Assembly: GCA_002423585.1 (NCBI GenBank)
Contig: DIWS01000012.1
Coordinates: 120,131 to 184,130 of the forward strand
Reading direction: 5' to 3'
DNA from: Actinobacteria bacterium UBA6100
Lineage (GTDB): Bacteria; Actinomycetota; Coriobacteriia; Anaerosomatales; Anaerosomataceae
DNA length: 64,000 nucleotides
Within the stretch, counting starts at the first letter, position 1. Each line of letters starts with the position of its first letter. Below, piece after piece: positions 1-7,959 of this stretch. The notes beneath the pieces were generated by a model. The model was given only the letters and a program-made list of their open reading frames with translations, did no database searches and had not been told where the DNA came from. The position numbers and the translations under genes are program-made.

Positions 1-36
1 CGAGCGGACGATCTCCTTGTTGAAAGCGAAGTGCAC
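1..36 (-). CDS. Possible 5' end of an ABC permease (partial)
   Basis: A GTG at 36 opens a frame that leaves the window after 12 codons (reads MHFAFNKEIVRS). It lies 8 bases downstream of the stop of the ABC ATPase at 45-746, with a weak AGG about 8 bases before the GTG. ATPases of this LolD/MacB class are usually followed by an FtsX-type permease, so this may be its first codons. Only position and frame support this. Confidence 0.35.
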   Translation of the reverse strand, partial: MHFAFNKEIVRS

Positions 37-44
37 GCGTGGAC

Positions 45-746
45 CTACCACTCGATCTCGTCGGCGGACACCGGATCCGGGTTCACCCGCATGTCCATCA
101 CACGCCCGCTGCTGATATGGATGACCCGGTCGGCCATCGCGGTGAGGGCATGATTGTGCGTGATGATGATCACGGTGCGTCCGCCGATGCGACTCGTGTC
201 CTGCAGCAGCGCGAGGATCTGCTTGCCCGTGGCGTCATCGAGCGCGCCAGTGGGCTCGTCGCACAGCAGCAGACGCGGGTTCTTCGCAAGTGCGCGTGCG
301 ATGGCGACGCGCTGCTGCTCGCCGCCGGAGAGCTGTGCCGGGAAGTTGTCCATCCGGTGCTCGAGGCCCACCTCGCGAAGCGTTTCGGCGGCATCCAGCG
401 GGTCGCGGCAGATCTGTGCCGCCAACTCCACGTTCTCGAGCGCGGTGAGGTTGGGCACCAGGTTGTAGAACTGGAAGACGAAGCCCACGTCGTAGCGGCG
501 GTACTCGGTGAGCCTCCGGCGCGAGTAGGCGCTCACATCATCGTCCTCGAGACGAATCGTGCCCGAGGTTACGGTGTCCATCCCGCCGAGCATGTTGAGG
601 ACCGTCGTCTTGCCGGCGCCGCTCGGCCCCACGATGACGGCAAGCTCTCCTCGCTCGACGTCGAACGTCACGCCGTCGGCGGCAGGTATCTCGACCTCAC
701 CCATGTGATAGACCTTACGGACCTCTTCGAAGCGCACGAATGCCAT
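45..746 (-). CDS. ABC transporter ATP-binding protein, LolD/MacB class
   Basis: A 233-residue cytoplasmic ATPase that would drive an FtsX/MacB-type permease, a class used for lipoprotein release or for export of peptides and antibiotics rather than nutrient uptake. Visible motifs are Walker A GPSGAGKT at residues 40-47, the Q-loop FQFYNL, the signature LSGGEQQR, Walker B LLLCDEP and the H-loop ITHNH. The open frame extends 29 codons further upstream, but the ATG at 746 (MAFVRFEEV) is chosen because the family starts there and GAGGGAAG lies just before it. The permease probably begins just beyond the window edge. The substrate cannot be told. Confidence 0.9.
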   Translation of the reverse strand: MAFVRFEEVRKVYHMGEVEIPAADGVTFDVERGELAVIVGPSGAGKTTVLNMLGGMDTVTSGTIRLEDDDVSAYSRRRLTEYRRYDVGFVFQFYNLVPNLTALENVELAAQICRDPLDAAETLREVGLEHRMDNFPAQLSGGEQQRVAIARALAKNPRLLLCDEPTGALDDATGKQILALLQDTSRIGGRTVIIITHNHALTAMADRVIHISSGRVMDMRVNPDPVSADEIEW

Positions 747-841
747 GACTTCCCTCGTATCGAGCGATGGATGAAGAACACGGGGCGAGCGGTGAGCCAG
801 GTGTTCTGTGTGCGACGCGTCGCCCCTGAACACCTTACCGC

Positions 842-3800
842 TTACGCGGGGGTGCGGGGCAGCGTGAGCGTGAAGGTTGAGCCACGCCCGGGGTCGCTCT
901 CCAGTTCGATGTCTCCACCGAGTATCCGGGCGAGTTCCCGTGAGATGGCGAGCCCCAGCCCCGTTCCGGTCGGCACTTCGTTCGGGTGGACACTTCCCTG
1001 TGTGAACGACTCGAAGACGTGCTCTGCGATGTCCGGCGCGATACCGCAGCCCGTGTCTGCAACGGAGAAGACCACCGTATCGTCGCTCCCCGGAGCAAGG
1101 GAGAACTCGACCCGGCCGACTTCGGTGAACTTCACCGCGTTGCCGCCCAGGTTGAGCAGGATCTGCTTGACCTTGACACGATCCGACACCATGAGAACGG
1201 GTTCATCGGGCAGATCCATTCGCAGCTCGAGATCGCTTTCAGCGGCAAGTGGCTCGAGGATGGCGAGCAGTTCTGCCACGAGCTGCCCCGCATCGAACTC
1301 GGCGGGCTCGGTCGAAACGCGGCCGGCTTCGATGCGAGCAAGGTCGAGCAGATCGCTGATGATCGACAGCAAGTGCCGGCCCGCCGAGTTGATCAGCCCC
1401 ATCTCGACCTGTTGCTCATCGTTGAGCGGACCCGCCATCCCCTGCATCATCACCGATGAGAAGCCGATGATCGAGTTCAGCGGCGTGCGCAACTCGTGAC
1501 TCATCCGCGCGAGGAACGCACTCTTGGCCTGCGTGGCCCGCTCGAGTTCGACGTTGGTCTCCTCAAGCTCCCGCGTACGCTCGGCCACCATCTCCTCGAG
1601 GTGGTCACGATGGCGCTCGATCTCGGCGGCAGCTCGCTTCACGGCGGTGATGTCGCGGACGAAGACGACGGCTCCGGATTCGCCCAGGTAGGTGATCGGC
1701 GCGCCGCTGGTCTCGACATCGACCTCCGAGCCATCGAGGCGGATGTGCACCATCTCCAATGAAGGCTGAATCCGGCGCTCCACGTTGAGACCTTCGATCC
1801 GCTCGCGGATCGCCTCGTGAAAGTCAGCACGGAACCGGTCCATGACCGGAGTGCCCACGAGTTCCGCGGCCTGAGAAGCGCCATACAGTCGGCACGCGGC
1901 CTTGTTCACGTAGGCGAAGCGATACCCGGTCTGCACGAAGATCGCCTCGGGCGCTGTTTCCACGAGCGTCCGGAACCGTGCCTCACTCTCTCGCAACGCC
2001 TGCTCGGCCTGCTTGCGCGGTGTCACGTCGGTGAAGATCGAGAGGCTGAACACCTCGCCCCCGAGAGTGACGGGCGTGGTGACCACCGACAGCCAGCGCG
2101 TGCTGCCGTCCTTGCGGACGATCTCCACTTCCACGTATGGCAGATCACCCTCGAGCGCCTCTTGGGAGAGCCGTATCGCTTCGGCCTGCCGCTCAGGCGT
2201 GGGAAAGGTGAGGCTGAACCACCCCTCGCGCTCGACCTCCTCACGCGTGTAGCCGCTGATCCGCTCCATCGCCGGGTTGTATACGAGGATCCTGCCATCC
2301 GGATGCCCCACGGAGACTCCCTGATCGGTCTGCTCGATGAGTGCCCGGAAGCGTCCCTCACTTTCGGCCAGCTGTGCCTGTGCCTGTATCCGGGCGAGAG
2401 CCACGAAACAGAGGTTTGCGAACGACTCGACCATGCCGGCCGGCATCTCCGGCCGCTCCTCACGGATGAGCACATGGATGCCCGCATATGCACGACCATC
2501 ATCCGCGACACCTATGCTCCACACCTCGTGCACGCCAACGAGCTGCTCGAGCGCGTGGCCCACTGTGGCCGACAGCTGGCCTTCGGCAAGCCCGGAAAGG
2601 CCCTCCTCTATACGCTCCATCCGGCCTGCCTCAAGGATCATGCGATAGTCAGGCGTCACCGGGTATCGGTGATCGGAGACCGTCCAGCCCATGAGGCGCT
2701 CCACCTTGCTCAAGAGCGCCGTTCCGAGGCCGATCACCTCTCGCGTCACGAGGACGTCGCCGTCCGATAGCACCTCGTTGACGATCACGATGTCGCGCGG
2801 GAATAGCGCCTGGAAGAAATCGTGGATGACATCGAACACTCCGTCACGATCGTGACAACGCTGAAGCCGACCGCTCGCGGTCGCCAGCAGCTCGGCCTCG
2901 ACTGCACGACGCTCCATCGTCTCGGCGTCGCCCCGCGTCTTCGTGATGTCGACGACGATCCCGAGCATGCGCAGAGGCCGCCCGTCGGTATCACGGTCAA
3001 CGACGGTGCCGAGCGACTGGAACCACCGGTACGTGCCGTCCGGCAGTCGCCGCCGGTAGTACGACTGCAGCTCCTCCGGGCCGTCGCTTCGCAGCTGCTG
3101 TTCCTGCCCCTCCACCATCGAACGGTCATCGGGGTGGATGTCTTCGATCCACTCTCCGAATCCGATGCTGACATGCTGCATGCCGTATCCCATGAGCACC
3201 GCGGCCTCGGGCGAGAGATGCAGCTGCTCGGTGACCATGTCGTAGTCCCAGGTACCCTCATCGGCCGCCGCCATCGCCAACCGCAGCCGCTCGGACTCGC
3301 GCACCAGGGCTTCGCGGTTCCTCTCACGCTCGATCTGGTCGATGATCATGCGCGCCGCGAGCGCTGTCGACAGTGTGAACAGCGACATGACTATCGGTCC
3401 GACCTCACGCACCGCCGCGGCACCCGTGCCCTCCGGGAGCAGAAGATATTGCACCCCGAGCATGAACATGTGCACCACGGCCCCGAAGAGGACAAGGTCG
3501 AGACCGCTCAACGCACTCAGATCCCCGTGCTTGAGATGCCGCAGCCCCACACCCACCATCGCTGCGGTGACGATGGTGGCAAGCCCGGGCACCACGCCGA
3601 TTCCGCCAAGCATGATCCGGTAGGCGCCGGAGATCACTACGGCGATGAGCGCCACCGGCAGACCGCCGAAGAGCCCGGCAAGGCTCAGGATGATCGAACG
3701 ACCGTCATAGAATATGCCCGGCGCGAAGGGGAAGGGCACGAGCATGCCCACCACGACCACCGCACCGTACAGGATGCCTGAGGCAACGATAGAGAGCCGC

Positions 3801-3889
3801 CGGTGACGCCTAAGTATCCGGGACAGGTGACTCTGAACCGTGGCGAGCAACACGACGAGCGCGACATTCTGGATGAGTGTGAGCAGCAT
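842..3889 (-). CDS. Membrane sensor histidine kinase, 5TM-PAS-GAF-PAS-PAS-HisKA-HATPase
   Basis: A 1015-residue sensor kinase. Residues 1-165 hold about five hydrophobic segments and resemble the 5TM region of LytS-type receptors. A PAS domain follows (about 205-318), then a GAF-like domain (330-500) also found in the kinase at 33110-35638, two more PAS domains (507-625 and 633-745) and a coiled coil. The HisKA motif MSHELRTPLN carries the phospho-accepting His798. The ATPase domain has NLGGNAVKF, DTGCGI and GTGLGL boxes. There is no receiver domain, so the partner is separate; the divergent receiver protein at 4063 is a candidate. A first ATG lies at 3895, but AAGGGTG sits too close to it and fits the second ATG at 3889. 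Confidence 0.92.
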   Translation of the reverse strand: MLLTLIQNVALVVLLATVQSHLSRILRRHRRLSIVASGILYGAVVVVGMLVPFPFAPGIFYDGRSIILSLAGLFGGLPVALIAVVISGAYRIMLGGIGVVPGLATIVTAAMVGVGLRHLKHGDLSALSGLDLVLFGAVVHMFMLGVQYLLLPEGTGAAAVREVGPIVMSLFTLSTALAARMIIDQIERERNREALVRESERLRLAMAAADEGTWDYDMVTEQLHLSPEAAVLMGYGMQHVSIGFGEWIEDIHPDDRSMVEGQEQQLRSDGPEELQSYYRRRLPDGTYRWFQSLGTVVDRDTDGRPLRMLGIVVDITKTRGDAETMERRAVEAELLATASGRLQRCHDRDGVFDVIHDFFQALFPRDIVIVNEVLSDGDVLVTREVIGLGTALLSKVERLMGWTVSDHRYPVTPDYRMILEAGRMERIEEGLSGLAEGQLSATVGHALEQLVGVHEVWSIGVADDGRAYAGIHVLIREERPEMPAGMVESFANLCFVALARIQAQAQLAESEGRFRALIEQTDQGVSVGHPDGRILVYNPAMERISGYTREEVEREGWFSLTFPTPERQAEAIRLSQEALEGDLPYVEVEIVRKDGSTRWLSVVTTPVTLGGEVFSLSIFTDVTPRKQAEQALRESEARFRTLVETAPEAIFVQTGYRFAYVNKAACRLYGASQAAELVGTPVMDRFRADFHEAIRERIEGLNVERRIQPSLEMVHIRLDGSEVDVETSGAPITYLGESGAVVFVRDITAVKRAAAEIERHRDHLEEMVAERTRELEETNVELERATQAKSAFLARMSHELRTPLNSIIGFSSVMMQGMAGPLNDEQQVEMGLINSAGRHLLSIISDLLDLARIEAGRVSTEPAEFDAGQLVAELLAILEPLAAESDLELRMDLPDEPVLMVSDRVKVKQILLNLGGNAVKFTEVGRVEFSLAPGSDDTVVFSVADTGCGIAPDIAEHVFESFTQGSVHPNEVPTGTGLGLAISRELARILGGDIELESDPGRGSTFTLTLPRTPA

Positions 3890-4062
3890 ATGCATTCACC
3901 CTTACGGCGTCGCGCACAGAGGCACGGTCCCCGCCAGCCCGCCATGTGTCTCAGTGATGATGCCCGTGTTCGTGGCGTTCGACACGGTGTGCCGTTAAAT
4001 CGCGCATTCGGAGAGAGGCGAGAATGGTGGTAGGCTTTCTATAGGATCGAGAGGAAACCAGG

Positions 4063-6099
4063 ATGCCGCGTATCCTTATCGTTGATGACTCGACCGAGGC
4101 CCGATACATCCTGCGAGCGATACTCACTCACGCCGGCCACGAGGTCATCGAGGCGCTGAATGGCGCCGAGGCCCTGGAGCGCGTGCACGCGGAGTCGTTC
4201 GACCTCGTGATCTCCGACGGGCTGATGCCGGTGATGGACGGATTCCGCCTGTGCCTCGAACTGAAGCGCGACCCCGAGCTCGCCGCGCTCCCGTTCATCT
4301 TCCACACTGCGAGTTTCACACACCCGGACGACCTGCGGCTGGCTACGTCGATGGGCGCGGATGCCTACCTGCTCAAGCCCGTCGAGCCGACCGAACTCGT
4401 CACCACCGTCGACGACGTCTTGCGAAGCCACACCTCCGGGACAGGCGAGACACTCACCGAGGCGCGACTCATCTCCATCCTCGACCGCTACAGCGACCGT
4501 ATCGAGAACAAGCTCGACCAGAAGGTGGCGGCGCTCGACGAGTCGCGCACACTGCGGGACTCCTACCACGCCCTGCTCGATCACCTCCCCATCCACATAC
4601 TCACACTCGACGAGAGTGGAGATCCGGACTTCTCAAACCGGACCGCCTGTACATTCACGGGACATACGGAAGCGTCCGCACTGCTCACCGCCATCCACCC
4701 CGAGGATGCCGAGACGCTCACCACGCTCATTGATTCGCTTGTGCGCGATCCTCGGCCCCTGCACGCCACGGTTCGCATCCGCAGGCATGATGACGCCTAC
4801 GGCGTGTTCGAGATGTCCGGTCGACCATACGAGGACCCCGAAGGGCTCCACCTCGGATTCGTGCTCGCGGCTCTCGACGTGACACAACGGGAGCAGCAGA
4901 AGGAACTCCTGCTCCACGCGGCGGAGTACGATCCCCTCACCGACCTCCCCACCCGGCAGGTCTTCGACCGCCGCTTCGATGAGATCCTGCGCAACGTGGG
5001 TAAGGGCGCGAACTGTGCGCTCCTGTTCGTGGAAAGCGACGGGCTCAAGACCGTGAACGAGCGCTACGGCTTCGACGTGGGCGACGCCACCGTAGCGAAC
5101 CTGGCGCACGCCATCTCCGATGCGGTGCGCCCCGGTGATCTCGTGGCCCGGCTATGCGCAACCGAGTTCGTGGTGCTCGCCGAGGGGCTGGACTGGGATG
5201 AGGCGAGCGGACTCTCCGACACACTGAGGGAGGCGATAGCCCAGTCCTCGCTCGTGCCCGCAGCACCCGAGATGCGACTGAGCGCGAGCATCGCGATCAA
5301 CGTGATACCCGAGGTGCGACCGCCGCGAACGGTGGCGCCGACCACCTCTGCCATCGACACCACGAATCAGAGCGAGCGACGCCTGCTCGAGGCACTCGAA
5401 GGCCCACCGGCGATGACCTTCGCCCCGGTGTACTCACTCTCGGACCGGCGACTGGCCCGCTGTGCGGTCCGCTACGCATACGCCGTTGACGAGCGGCTTG
5501 TGGCCGGCGACGAACTCGCCCTCGGCGCGGCGAAACACGGTGTAGCTCGCCGCGTGAACATGCGTATCGTGGAGCTCACACTCGGGCACACGCGTGCCGC
5601 TGACGTGCCCTGCTCGGTTCCGCTTTCGCTTGCCGGTCTTCTCGATCCCGCCATCTTCGAGCAGGCCGAGCTGGCGGCGAGTCGCCTTGCGGTCGACCCC
5701 GCGCAACTGTTGTTCGAGATCCATCTGCACGATGCCGGCAGCATCCGCCCACCCGCCGGGTGGCTGCAGGCGGCACAACGCTCCCCCATCGGTCTGGTGT
5801 ACTCCTGCGCAGACCCCTCGCTACTCGAAGGGGGCGGTGCGGTGGCCCCCGGTGCTCATGAGATCGAGTTGCCGGTGAGCGCGGTTCTTGATGAGGAGGG
5901 CCGAGCGCGCCCCGACATACCCGGCCTGCTCCAGCAGTGGCGCGAGGCTGGCATCATCGTAACGGTCACCGGTGTCGAGGACTCCTCGACACTGCCTGCG
6001 CTGGAGGCGTTGGGTGTGGCGCAGGCCGCCGGAACCGTGCTCGCACCCGCGGGCAACGATCCGGACGCTCTGCCGCGATCCCTGCGACCGAAGGGCTAG
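4063..6099 (+). CDS. Receiver-PAS-degenerate GGDEF-degenerate EAL protein
   Basis: A 678-residue cytoplasmic protein. Residues 1-120 are a complete receiver domain: acidic pair DD near the start, phospho-acceptor Asp52 in VISDGLMP, and Lys in LLKP. A PAS-like region follows (about 165-285), then a GGDEF-fold domain (286-373) whose signature is CATEF at 365-369 instead of GGDEF and whose metal site reads ESD instead of DLD. The C-terminal 220 residues follow the EAL fold in outline (FEIHLHD, then VTGVEDSSTLPALEALG near the end) but lack the EAL motif and most metal ligands. I infer a phosphorylation-controlled c-di-GMP binding or scaffolding protein without cyclase or phosphodiesterase activity. 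GAGAGGAAACC precedes the ATG. It is followed after 6 bases by the NarL-type regulator. Confidence 0.88.
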   Translation: MPRILIVDDSTEARYILRAILTHAGHEVIEALNGAEALERVHAESFDLVISDGLMPVMDGFRLCLELKRDPELAALPFIFHTASFTHPDDLRLATSMGADAYLLKPVEPTELVTTVDDVLRSHTSGTGETLTEARLISILDRYSDRIENKLDQKVAALDESRTLRDSYHALLDHLPIHILTLDESGDPDFSNRTACTFTGHTEASALLTAIHPEDAETLTTLIDSLVRDPRPLHATVRIRRHDDAYGVFEMSGRPYEDPEGLHLGFVLAALDVTQREQQKELLLHAAEYDPLTDLPTRQVFDRRFDEILRNVGKGANCALLFVESDGLKTVNERYGFDVGDATVANLAHAISDAVRPGDLVARLCATEFVVLAEGLDWDEASGLSDTLREAIAQSSLVPAAPEMRLSASIAINVIPEVRPPRTVAPTTSAIDTTNQSERRLLEALEGPPAMTFAPVYSLSDRRLARCAVRYAYAVDERLVAGDELALGAAKHGVARRVNMRIVELTLGHTRAADVPCSVPLSLAGLLDPAIFEQAELAASRLAVDPAQLLFEIHLHDAGSIRPPAGWLQAAQRSPIGLVYSCADPSLLEGGGAVAPGAHEIELPVSAVLDEEGRARPDIPGLLQQWREAGIIVTVTGVEDSSTLPALEALGVAQAAGTVLAPAGNDPDALPRSLRPKG

Positions 6100-6105
6100 G
6101 AAGAC

Positions 6106-6765
6106 ATGGCACCGACCCGCATCCTGATGATCGGCCGGAAGACGATGTGCCTCGAAGGATTGAGCGCGATACTGTCCGCCAGTCCGGGCATCGAGGTCAT
6201 CGGACGCTCAACCGATTGGAAGGACGGACTGGCGCGGGCCGCCACGCTCGAGCCGGACATCGTCATCGTGGATATGGTGCACTGCGAGGAGTGCGGGCCC
6301 GCCACCCCCGTGGCATGTGTCAGCGCACTCGAGAGCACGAAGGTCATCCTCGTGGGCCTGCCCGATGCTGACTCCGGCATCATCGACGCATTCGAAGCTG
6401 GAGCGCTCGGCTATCTCACGCTCTCGGGCCAGAGCGCTGAAGACGTCCGTCGCGTCGTGACCACCGTCGCCGCCGGTGAAGCCGCGCTCGACCCGAAACT
6501 GTCAGCCGGTGTGCTCTCGCGCATGCGCCGGCTGGCGCGCTCGGCCGGACCGGGACCTGCCCGCGAAGCCACGCCGACCGAGCGTGAGAACGACGTGCTC
6601 GAGCTTCTGGTCGCGGGCCGCTCGAATCGCGAGATCGCGCACGCTCTGAACGTATCGGAGAGCACCGTGAAGAATCACCTGCATGCGCTCTACGCGAAGC
6701 TGGGGGTGGAATCACGCTCGCAGGCGATCAGCGAGGCCATACGCCGTGGCCTGGCAACGCCCTAG
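6106..6765 (+). CDS. NarL/FixJ-family response regulator with atypical receiver
   Basis: A 219-residue transcription regulator with an N-terminal receiver-like domain and a C-terminal LuxR-type helix-turn-helix (about 150-215: TERENDVLELLVAGRSNREI, then STVKNHLHALYAKL). The receiver keeps Asp56 (IVIVDMV), but the metal-binding acidic pair is replaced (ILMIGRKTM where DD would stand) and the conserved Lys is missing (YLTLSG). It may therefore work without phosphorylation or bind another signal. It follows the GGDEF-EAL-like protein by 6 bases, so the two are probably cotranscribed. Its stop shares a CTAG with the stop of the convergent HD-GYP gene. Confidence 0.9.
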   Translation: MAPTRILMIGRKTMCLEGLSAILSASPGIEVIGRSTDWKDGLARAATLEPDIVIVDMVHCEECGPATPVACVSALESTKVILVGLPDADSGIIDAFEAGALGYLTLSGQSAEDVRRVVTTVAAGEAALDPKLSAGVLSRMRRLARSAGPGPAREATPTERENDVLELLVAGRSNREIAHALNVSESTVKNHLHALYAKLGVESRSQAISEAIRRGLATP

Positions 6766-7382
6766 CCGACCACGCGGGTGAGCGCGCTGATCTCGCGCTC
6801 CTGGTCGAGTGCATCGCTAAGGGCGAGCACGATATTCTGATCGAATCGGCGGCGCGCTTCAGACCGGAGCCGATCGAGCGCCTCGGACTCGCTCAGTCGC
6901 TGTGCGTTCATCTCGAGCTGGCCCGATAGCGCCTCATCGTAGGCGTCGCACACACCAAGGATCCTGCCCGGGAGCGGCACCTGTGTGCGGGATAGCCCGT
7001 TGGGATAGCCCGATCCGTCCCAGCGCTCGTGGTGACCGAGAATCGCGCATTCTACCTCGCTTGGAAGATCGAGTATCCGAACGAGGCATGCGCCGGTGAC
7101 GGGGTGCGTCTCCCAGATGCGCCGTTCCTCCGCGGCCAGCTTCCACCGAGACCCCACATGACCGAAGGGCAACCGGAGCGAACCGATATCGTGGAGAAAC
7201 GCGGACATGCGCAGGTTCTCGAGTGCGCAAGCGTCGAGTCCGAGCTGAAGGCCCACCATCCTGGTGAGTCGAGCCACCGACTCCGCATGCTGCCGGTAGC
7301 CGGGCTGTCGATCATCGATGAGCGTGACGAGCAGTCTGACGGATGCGGTCGACCCGACCGCCCCCGTGCCCTTCCCCGTCAC
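6762..7382 (-). CDS. HD-GYP-type phosphohydrolase
   Basis: A 206-residue stand-alone HD-GYP-like domain. The metal-ligand motifs are present in order: QHAESVARL (first His), FLHDIGSLRLP (HD), THPVTG, GHHERWDGSGYP and VCDAYD. The usual Lys after HDIG is Ser here. The family hydrolyses c-di-GMP or related nucleotides; no receiver or sensor domain is attached, so its input is unknown. The GTG start at 7382 overlaps the TGA of the upstream secreted-protein gene (GTGA at 7379-7382), which implies translational coupling. Confidence 0.85.
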   Translation of the reverse strand: MTGKGTGAVGSTASVRLLVTLIDDRQPGYRQHAESVARLTRMVGLQLGLDACALENLRMSAFLHDIGSLRLPFGHVGSRWKLAAEERRIWETHPVTGACLVRILDLPSEVECAILGHHERWDGSGYPNGLSRTQVPLPGRILGVCDAYDEALSGQLEMNAQRLSESEALDRLRSEARRRFDQNIVLALSDALDQEREISALTRVVG

Positions 7383-7750
7383 CGCGCGCAGACCTCGACC
7401 GCAACGGCGCCGTCGGGCAGATCGACGTAGTAGCCGCTGGTCGAATCCCCGGTCAACTCGAATCGCTGGTCACCGGGAACGTCCGCTGTGACGCGCCACG
7501 GAGTGTTGGACTTGATCAGCACGCCACCCTCGTCGAACGTACTCGTGATCCTCGACTGGATGATCACGGACACCACTACCTGACCGCCTGAGATCGCGGT
7601 CGTCGCGCCGGCGCCCGCAGTGGTTCCCGCGGCGGGCGCTGCGCACAACCCCGTCGCAAGGGCAGCGGCCAGAAGAAGGGTCGCGGCACGGGCCGGGATC
7701 ACCCGTCCCCGGGGGGCGAGTCCGAGCGTCACAGTGGATGCTGCGCTCAT
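7379..7750 (-). CDS. Small secreted protein of unknown function
   Basis: A 123-residue protein with a basic N terminus, a hydrophobic stretch (about residues 23-40, TLLLAAALATGL) and an Ala-rich cleavage region, so it is exported. The mature part is about 80 residues, probably beta-rich (repeated short VVVSVII-type strands), with a single Cys near the C terminus. No family is recognised. The ATG at 7750 is preferred over the 52-codon-longer frame because the signal peptide begins there and AGGA precedes it. Its stop overlaps the start of the HD-GYP gene, so the two are made together. Confidence 0.6.
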   Translation of the reverse strand: MSAASTVTLGLAPRGRVIPARAATLLLAAALATGLCAAPAAGTTAGAGATTAISGGQVVVSVIIQSRITSTFDEGGVLIKSNTPWRVTADVPGDQRFELTGDSTSGYYVDLPDGAVAVEVCAR

Positions 7751-7959
7751 CAGTCCTGAGATCTTCCGACCGAAGTCATCCACTTCTGGCCCTCCCACCG
7801 ATATCCGCACCTGACTCCAGTAACGGCGAATAGGGCGGCGGCGGGCATAGGGCGAACCGACATTGCGGCGGGGAACAAGGGGTGACCACCCGGAACGGGA
7901 CGACAAGGCACTGGCGTGTAGCCATTAGTACTAGGAGTTTCGGTTAACGAGCGACGCGC

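Noticed and set aside
7751..7959. c-di-GMP riboswitch before the HD-GYP unit
   Set aside because: The minus-strand leader lacks the conserved riboswitch blocks.
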